Source of the DNA: Buchnera aphidicola (Aphis aurantii) | Lineage (GTDB): Bacteria > Pseudomonadota > Gammaproteobacteria > Enterobacterales > Enterobacteriaceae | Length of the DNA: 64,000 bases | Assembly (NCBI RefSeq): GCF_039388985.1 | Contig: NZ_CP135021.1 | Span: 558,001-622,000 of the forward strand | Reading direction: 5' to 3' | In this document: one piece after another, positions 58,200-64,000 of the stretch | Position numbering within the stretch: position 1 is the first letter of the stretch | How the letters are laid out: the number at the start of each line of letters is the position of its first letter | Position numbers and translations under genes: made by a program | The notes under the pieces: generated by a model | What the model was told of the DNA's origin: nothing | The model's database searches: none | What the model saw: only the letters and a program-made list of their open reading frames with translations

Positions 58200-60161
58200 T
58201 TATTTTTTTCTATTGCCAATCGAGTTGGTTAAAAAAAATTTTTGCTCCCAATGTAAATCTTCCTCAGGAAGTTCAAATAAAAACCTACTAGGTACAGTAA
58301 ATAGTTTTTGACCATATTTTATTCTAGTTTGGCAATATGTTAAAAATAATTGTTTTTTTGCTCTAGTCATACCCACATAAGTTAATCTTCTTTCTTCTTC
58401 TATGTTATTTTCATTAATACTTTTTACATTAGGCAAAATTCCTTCACTCATTCCAATAATAAATACAGAAGAAAATTCTAATCCTTTCGATGAATGTAGT
58501 GTCATTAATTGAACTTCATTAGCATCTGAAGGTTTTTTTTCGTTATTAATTATATCACGAAGCGTCATTTTAGTTATTATTTCTAATAAATTCATAGGTT
58601 TTTCAAAATTACTTCCCTTTATTAAACTTTTAACCCAATTAGATAACATATAAATATTGTTTATACTTGCTTTTATTTTTTCTGGTTCTTTTAAGAATTT
58701 TGATAACCATGATTCATATTCAATATCATGAATAATAACATCTAAAATATTAGACGGTTTCGAAACAGCTAATAAAGTAATTTTTTTTATCCAAGAAATA
58801 AATTCATTTATTTTATTTACTGTAGATACTCGTAAAACATTTTTTATTTCTGGATCACTGCTAATTTGAAAAAAACTTATTTTTCTTTTAATAGCAAGTT
58901 TTTCTATTTTGTTAAGTGTAGTTATTCCTATTCGGCGACATGGAGTATTTAATACTTTTGCAAAAGCATAATTATCATTATGATTGATGATTAAACGAAG
59001 ATAACTTAGTAAATCTTTAATTTCAGGTCTCGAAAAGAACGACAAATTATTAGAAATATTATAAGGAATATTTCTTTTTAAAAAAATTTTTTCAAGAATT
59101 TGAGATTGATAATTTCCACGATATAATATGGCATAATCTTTATATTGTATTTTATCTGTAGAACATTGAAAAATAATTTTTTCTGCTATTTTTTCTGCTT
59201 CAACTTCTTCATTTTTACCAATGATAACATTTATTTTGTTTCCATATTTTAATTTAGAAAATAATTTTTTTTTAAAATAATTTGGATTATATGAAATTAA
59301 TTTATTTGCAGCTTTCAATATTCTACCATAAGAACGATAATTTTGCTCCATTTTTATAACTTTCAAATTAGGAAAATCTTTTTTTAATAAAAAAATATTT
59401 TGAGTTGTAGCACCTCTCCAGGAATATATTGATTGATCATCATCTCCAACTAAAGTAAAATTAGAATTTACATTTGTTAACATTTTAATTAGCTCGTACT
59501 GACTGCTACTAGTATCTTGATATTCATCTATTAATAAATAAGTTATCTTTTTTTGCCAGCGTTTTTTTATAATTTTATTTCTTTTAAATAATAATGTTGG
59601 TATACAAATTAAATCATCAAAATCTAATATATTTGACTCATTTAAATAATTTTCATATTTTTTATAGAAATACGCAAAATCTTTTTCTTGACTAGATTTC
59701 GATACAAGTTCAACATCTGCAGGTGTATAAAATTTATTTTTCCAATAAGAAATCATACAAACTAAATTTTTTAGTAATTGTGTATCATTTTTATGATTAG
59801 TAATTTTTTTTAGTAATGTAATTTGATCTTTTTCATCAAATAAGGAAAAATTTGAATCTAATTTTAAAAAATCTATTTCTTTTTTAATAATTTTTAATCC
59901 AAACGAATGAAATGTTGAGATAACTATTTGTTTTATCTGGGAAATATTTAAGTATTTTAAAAGTCGAAGCTTGATTTCATGAGCAGCTTTGTTAGTAAAG
60001 GTTAAAGCAATAACATTCTTAGGTTCATATTGACAATATTTTATTAAATAAATAATTTTATTAATAATTACTTTTGTTTTCCCAGAACCAGCCCCTGCTA
60101 ATATTAAACAGGGACCATAGATAAGTTTTACAGCATTTTCTTGGATATCATTAAGAGGCAT
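58200..60161 (-). CDS. rep: ATP-dependent DNA helicase Rep
   Basis: UvrD-family 3'-5' helicase that helps forks pass obstacles. 653 residues, E. coli 673; the lysine-rich C-terminal end is slightly shorter. Walker A GPCLILAGAGSGKTKVI is near residue 18. TFTNKAAHEIK (motif Ia), LLIDEYQDTSSSQY (Walker B), LVGDDDQSIYSWRG (motif III), KMEQNYRS (IV), LMTLHSSKGLEF (V) and EEERRLTYVGMTRAKK (VI) are all there. The ATG at 60161 aligns with E. coli MRLNPGQ; the ORF also opens two codons upstream at a TTG. Transcribed toward trxA. Confidence 0.96.
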   Translation of the reverse strand: MPLNDIQENAVKLIYGPCLILAGAGSGKTKVIINKIIYLIKYCQYEPKNVIALTFTNKAAHEIKLRLLKYLNISQIKQIVISTFHSFGLKIIKKEIDFLKLDSNFSLFDEKDQITLLKKITNHKNDTQLLKNLVCMISYWKNKFYTPADVELVSKSSQEKDFAYFYKKYENYLNESNILDFDDLICIPTLLFKRNKIIKKRWQKKITYLLIDEYQDTSSSQYELIKMLTNVNSNFTLVGDDDQSIYSWRGATTQNIFLLKKDFPNLKVIKMEQNYRSYGRILKAANKLISYNPNYFKKKLFSKLKYGNKINVIIGKNEEVEAEKIAEKIIFQCSTDKIQYKDYAILYRGNYQSQILEKIFLKRNIPYNISNNLSFFSRPEIKDLLSYLRLIINHNDNYAFAKVLNTPCRRIGITTLNKIEKLAIKRKISFFQISSDPEIKNVLRVSTVNKINEFISWIKKITLLAVSKPSNILDVIIHDIEYESWLSKFLKEPEKIKASINNIYMLSNWVKSLIKGSNFEKPMNLLEIITKMTLRDIINNEKKPSDANEVQLMTLHSSKGLEFSSVFIIGMSEGILPNVKSINENNIEEERRLTYVGMTRAKKQLFLTYCQTRIKYGQKLFTVPSRFLFELPEEDLHWEQKFFLTNSIGNRKK

Positions 60162-60213
60162 AATCAAATAGTAATCTAATAATTAAATAAAAGTTCTTAA
60201 GAAATATGAAATG

Positions 60214-61686
60214 TTATTGAGCTACTGAAATTTTTTTCATTTCTTTCATATAGTTTCTTAGTTTTAATCCAATAATTTCAATTGGATGATTCCGTATACT
60301 TTCATTGATTTTATATAATTCAACATTATCTATTGATATGTTAGATAAAGAGGAACCTAAATCAGATTTTTTAAGATGCATGACAAAATTTTTTAATATA
60401 GGATAAGCTGATTCAGAAAACAAATAACTACCATATTCAGCTGTATCTGAAATAACCATATTCATTTCGTATAATTTTTTTCGTGCAATTGTATTAGCGA
60501 TTAATGGTAGTTCGTGCAAAGACTCATAATAAGCCGATTCACTCTTAATGCCTGATTTTAACATTGTTTCAAAAGCTAATTCAATTCCTGATTTTAATAT
60601 TGCAACCATTAGAATACCATGATCATAATATTCTTGTTCACATATTTTTTTAGAATATTTTGGAGATTTTTCAAAAGATTTTTCTCTGAAATGATTGCGC
60701 CAATTTAATAATTTTATATCATTATTATTCCAATCGTTCATCATTTCATTTGAAAATTCACCTGAAATAATATTATCCATATGTTTTTCAAATAATGGTT
60801 GTAATATTTTTTTTATTTCTTGAGATAATTGAAAAGCTCTTATTTTTGATGGATTTGAAAGTCTATCCATCATTAATGTAATTCCTCCATGCTTCAACGA
60901 TTCAGTAATTGTTTCCCATCCATATTGTATTAATTTTCCACAATACCCAGGTTCATTATGATCTTGAATTAATTTTTCATAACAAATTAATGATGCTGTT
61001 TGAAGCATTCCACATAAAATAGTTTGTTCTCCCATTAAATCTGATTTTACTTCAGCTACAAATGATGATTCTAAAACTCCAGCTCTATGACCACCTGTAG
61101 AAAACGCCCATGCTTTAGCAATATCTAAACCTATTTTTTGTGGATCATTATCATGATGTACTGCGATTAATGTAGGCACTCCAAAACCTCTTTTAAATTC
61201 TTCTCGAACTTCTGTTCCAGGGCATTTTGGAGCCACCATAACAACTGTAATATCTTTTCTAATTTTTTCATTGCATTCTACAATATTAAATCCATGTGAA
61301 TAACCTAAAGATGCATTAGGTTTCATTAATTTTTGAATTTCCTGAATAACATTTTTATGTTGTTTATCAGGTGTTAAATTAATGACTAAATCTGCAGTTG
61401 GAATTAGATTTTCATAATTATTTACTGTGAAATTATTATTGATAGCGTTTAACCAAGATTGATTTTTTTTTAAAATACTTTGATTTTTAAGTGCGAAAGC
61501 AATATTAAGTCCTGAATCTCTCATATTTAAGCCTTGATTTAAACCTTGAGATCCGCAGCCTATAATAACAATTTTTTTATTTTTTAAAATTTTATTTTCA
61601 TTTTTAAATTCTTTTCTATCCATAAAACGACATTTTTTAATTTCTTTTATTTTTTCACGAAAAGATAATTTGTTAAAATAGTTCAT
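60214..61686 (-). CDS. ilvC: Ketol-acid reductoisomerase (class II)
   Basis: Second step of valine/isoleucine synthesis, NADPH-dependent. 490 residues, E. coli 491, so it is the long class II form with a duplicated knotted domain. NADP loop: [52 protein letters not shown] and [18 protein letters not shown] are conserved. ilvD lies 41 nt upstream on the same strand, so the two consecutive branched-chain steps are adjacent. In E. coli ilvC has its own regulator ilvY, not seen here. Confidence 0.97.
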   Translation of the reverse strand: MNYFNKLSFREKIKEIKKCRFMDRKEFKNENKILKNKKIVIIGCGSQGLNQGLNMRDSGLNIAFALKNQSILKKNQSWLNAINNNFTVNNYENLIPTADLVINLTPDKQHKNVIQEIQKLMKPNASLGYSHGFNIVECNEKIRKDITVVMVAPKCPGTEVREEFKRGFGVPTLIAVHHDNDPQKIGLDIAKAWAFSTGGHRAGVLESSFVAEVKSDLMGEQTILCGMLQTASLICYEKLIQDHNEPGYCGKLIQYGWETITESLKHGGITLMMDRLSNPSKIRAFQLSQEIKKILQPLFEKHMDNIISGEFSNEMMNDWNNNDIKLLNWRNHFREKSFEKSPKYSKKICEQEYYDHGILMVAILKSGIELAFETMLKSGIKSESAYYESLHELPLIANTIARKKLYEMNMVISDTAEYGSYLFSESAYPILKNFVMHLKKSDLGSSLSNISIDNVELYKINESIRNHPIEIIGLKLRNYMKEMKKISVAQ

Positions 61687-61727
61687 TTGAATTTTCCAAC
61701 GTATTAAGAATTAATGTATTATAAATA

Positions 61728-63581
61728 TTAAGAATTGTGTAATTTATTTTTATCTCTTATCGCGCCAGTGTCTGCGCTAGTTGCATGAGCAGCATAAAAT
61801 TGCAAGGCTAAAGAAATTTTTCGTTTTCGATTTAATGGTTTAAATGCTTTATTTCCTTTTAGTTTTTCTTCTATCATTCGATGATCTAACTCTTTTTCCG
61901 TGACATTTAAATGGATTGTTTTTTTATAAATATTAATGTGAATATTATCTCCATTTTTAACTAATGCTATTATTCCTTTATTTGCAGCTTCAGGAGAAAC
62001 ATGCCCTATTGAAAGTCCTGATGTACCACCTGAAAATCGTCCATCAGTAATTAATGCGCATGTTTTGTCTAAATTCATAGATTTTAAATATGTTGTAGGG
62101 TATAACATTTCTTGCATTCCAGGACCGCCTTTTGGGCCTTCGTATCGAATAATTATAATATCTCCAGACACTACCTTTCCTTTAAGTATTGACTGTACAG
62201 CTTCTTCCTGACTTTCGTATACTTTTGCTATTCCAGAAAAAATATAATTTTTTTTATTTATTCCAGCAGTCTTTATTATACAACCATCTTTTGCTAGATT
62301 TCCATACAAAACAGATAACCCACCTTCTTTACTATAAGCATTTTCACAAGATCGAATACATCCATTAACACGATCTTTATCAAGATTTTTCCATCTAAAA
62401 TTTTGTGAAAATGGTTTAATTGTTCGAACACCTCCAGGACCTGCATGAAACATTTTTATTACATTTCTTTTGTTAGTAGATAAAATATCATAATTATTCA
62501 ACATTTCTTCTAAAGTCAATCCTAATACATTTTTAGTTTTTTTATTTAATAAGTGAAAACGATTTAATTCTGCTAATATACCCATGATACCACCTGCTCG
62601 GTGAACATCTTCTACATGATATAATTTTGTACTCGGGGAAACTTTACAAATATGTGGTGTATTTTTCGAAAGATTATCAATATTAGACATCTTAAAATCA
62701 ATATTTCCTTCGTTTGATGCGGCTAATAAATGCAATATAGTATTTGTAGATCCACCCATTGCAATGTCTAATCTCATAGCATTTTCAAAAGATTCTTTAT
62801 TCGCAATATTTCTAGGCAAAAATTCTTTCTTGTGATGTTCATAATAATTTTTCGTAATTTTTACTATTATTTTGGCTGATTTTTTGAATAATTTTTTTCT
62901 ATCAATATGAGTAGCTAAAAGTGTTCCATTTCCAGGTAATGCTAATCCTATTGCTTCCATTAAACAGTTCATAGAATTAGCAGTAAACATGCCTGAACAA
63001 GATCCACATGTAGGGCATGATGATAATTCAATTTTTTTTATAAATTTATCTGAATTATTCGGATTACCTCCATGAACAATTGCATCAACTAAATCGATTT
63101 TTTCTATGTTTTTTTCTATAGTTATTTTCCCTGCTTCCATAGGTCCTCCTGAAACAAAAACTGATGGTATATTTAGACGCATAGAAGCCATAAACATTGC
63201 AGGTGTAATTTTATCGCAATTAGAAATACATATCATTGCATCAACACAATGTGCGTTAATTACATATTCTATAGAGTCTGCGATTAGTTCTCTAGAAGGT
63301 AAAGAATATAGCATTCCAGCATGTCCCATCGCTATTCCATCATCTATTGCGATAGTATTAAATTCTTTAGGAACACCACCTGATTTTGATATTTCTTTTG
63401 AAATTATTTTACCTACCTCTCGAAGATGTATATGACCTGGTACAAATTGTGAAAACGAATTAACTATTGCAATGATTGGTTTTTTAAAATCTTCATCATT
63501 CATTCCTGTAGCTCGCCATAAAGACCTAGCTCCAGACATATTTCTTCCTTGCGTTGTTGTGAAAGAACGGTATTTAGGCAT
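61728..63581 (-). CDS. ilvD: Dihydroxy-acid dehydratase
   Basis: Third step of valine/isoleucine synthesis; an Fe-S dehydratase. 617 residues, E. coli 616. Cluster cysteines are in [11 protein letters not shown] and [59 protein letters not shown] and [21 protein letters not shown] are strong family motifs. The ATG at 63581 has GAGG nine bases upstream and begins MPKYRSF as in E. coli; an earlier ATG at 63596 overlaps that site. The last transamination (ilvE) is not here, consistent with the view that the aphid completes it. Confidence 0.97.
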   Translation of the reverse strand: MPKYRSFTTTQGRNMSGARSLWRATGMNDEDFKKPIIAIVNSFSQFVPGHIHLREVGKIISKEISKSGGVPKEFNTIAIDDGIAMGHAGMLYSLPSRELIADSIEYVINAHCVDAMICISNCDKITPAMFMASMRLNIPSVFVSGGPMEAGKITIEKNIEKIDLVDAIVHGGNPNNSDKFIKKIELSSCPTCGSCSGMFTANSMNCLMEAIGLALPGNGTLLATHIDRKKLFKKSAKIIVKITKNYYEHHKKEFLPRNIANKESFENAMRLDIAMGGSTNTILHLLAASNEGNIDFKMSNIDNLSKNTPHICKVSPSTKLYHVEDVHRAGGIMGILAELNRFHLLNKKTKNVLGLTLEEMLNNYDILSTNKRNVIKMFHAGPGGVRTIKPFSQNFRWKNLDKDRVNGCIRSCENAYSKEGGLSVLYGNLAKDGCIIKTAGINKKNYIFSGIAKVYESQEEAVQSILKGKVVSGDIIIIRYEGPKGGPGMQEMLYPTTYLKSMNLDKTCALITDGRFSGGTSGLSIGHVSPEAANKGIIALVKNGDNIHINIYKKTIHLNVTEKELDHRMIEEKLKGNKAFKPLNRKRKISLALQFYAAHATSADTGAIRDKNKLHNS

Positions 63582-63720
63582 TTTAAGTAACCTCATGAAA
63601 TATTATTTCATAATATAATTGTTAAAATATACATGTTTTATTTTTCAAACAAAATAAGAATGACGTATATAATTAATCGATTTTATAAGGAAATTGTTTT
63701 ATAAACTGATGAGTGAAATT

Positions 63721-63796
63721 TGGCAGGGGTGGAAGGACTTGAACCTACAACTTTCGGTTTTGGAGACCGATGCTCTACCAATTGAACTACACCCCT
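63721..63796 (-). tRNA. tRNA-Trp (anticodon CCA)
   Basis: 76 nt with encoded CCA end (tgg at 63721-63723 on the plus strand). Acceptor aggggtg / cacccct, anticodon loop ctCCAaa, T loop ggTTCAAGTcc. Matches E. coli trpT. Confidence 0.95.
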
Positions 63797-63824
63797 AATG
63801 ACATTTAAATTTTTAAAGTATTTA

Positions 63825-63853
63825 ATTATATGATTAATTGATAAAAAAGTCTA
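63825..63853 (-). promoter_or_regulatory. Sigma-70 promoter of tRNA-Trp
   Basis: On the minus strand: TAGACT (63853-63848), a 17-nt spacer, then a perfect TATAAT (63830-63825). The start would lie about 20 nt before the tRNA. Confidence 0.6.
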
Positions 63854-63968
63854 GTTTGTATTTTATAAAAAATTTGATGATAAAGTATATTAATTTTTAG
63901 ATCTAAAAAGTTGTTAAAATGATAGAATAGTTTTATTTAATCATTACAAATGATAAGGTAAAAATTGT

Positions 63969-64000
63969 ATGAAAACTCCAATTTATTTAGACTATGCAGC
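63969..64000 (+). CDS. iscS: Cysteine desulfurase IscS, N-terminus only (cut by window edge)
   Basis: The last 32 nt open with ATG and read MKTPIYLDYA, matching the N-terminus of E. coli IscS (MKLPIYLDYS). AAGG lies about ten bases upstream. IscS supplies sulfur for Fe-S clusters and tRNA thiolation and is the partner of CyaY encoded in this window. Only about ten residues are visible, so the identification rests on them and on known Buchnera gene order. Confidence 0.8.
   Translation, partial: MKTPIYLDYA

Noticed and set aside
1..64000. CRISPR arrays, insertion sequences, prophage, attachment sites, replication origin
   Set aside because: No regularly spaced repeats, transposase or integrase motifs, or DnaA-box cluster seen. 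Expected for Buchnera; oriC is elsewhere on the chromosome.

Overview
This is a contiguous piece of the chromosome of Buchnera aphidicola, the obligate intracellular symbiont of aphids. The base composition is extremely AT-rich. Every recognisable protein is a close relative of an Escherichia coli protein. Intergenic DNA is decayed and holds no mobile elements. The gene set is typical of a reduced symbiont that still makes essential amino acids (argD, aroB, aroK, dapF, ilvC, ilvD). Retained mtlA/mtlD, deoB/deoD and bioH suggest one of the less reduced Buchnera lineages; the exact host cannot be told from the sequence.

Layout. 1-5.8 kb: argD (cut by the left edge), the transporter tsgA, then trpS-rpe-aroB-aroK. 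6-12 kb: tRNA-Ser, deoD, deoB, prfC, a 1 kb empty spacer, nfuA and bioH. 12-23 kb: ssb, dnaB, gshB-ruvX-yggS-hemW, trmB, mutY-yggX-murI, sbcB. 23-34 kb: tRNA-Asn, tRNA-Ile2, pyrE, dut, cysQ, rplI-rpsR-rpsF, rnr, purA, hflC-hflK, miaA. 33.6-35 kb: a 1.4 kb gene graveyard where mutL may have been. 35-41.7 kb: mtlD-mtlA, pgi, orn, tRNA-Gly, amiB. 41.7-47.4 kb: rpmE, a truncated ftsN, hslVU, ibpA, fpr, epmA, coaD. 47.4-53.7 kb: a Buchnera-type orphan gene, rsmJ, pitA, ynfM, dapF. 53.7-64 kb: cyaY, hemC-hemD, tRNA-Pro/His/Arg, rho, trxA, rep, ilvC, ilvD, tRNA-Trp and the first codons of iscS.

The most striking feature is five genes (pyrE, orn, amiB, the orphan at 47.4-49 kb, hemD) whose reading frames are each broken exactly once, always inside a run of 9-11 adenines (coding strand). 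The protein is otherwise well conserved on both sides of the break. In four of the five, one extra A restores the frame; amiB needs one fewer. Polymerase slippage on poly(A) tracts is known to rescue such genes in insect endosymbionts. Homopolymer miscalls in the assembly are the main alternative.

Other points of interest: an FtsN reduced to its cytoplasmic/membrane segment; an AmiB reduced to its catalytic domain; a thioredoxin with a CNPC active site; a recognisable sigma-32-type promoter before ibpA; near-consensus sigma-70 promoters with exactly 17-nt spacers before most tRNA genes; and inverted-repeat hairpins in five of the gaps between convergent genes. I found no CRISPR array, prophage, insertion sequence or biosynthetic cluster, and no clearly novel multi-gene system.
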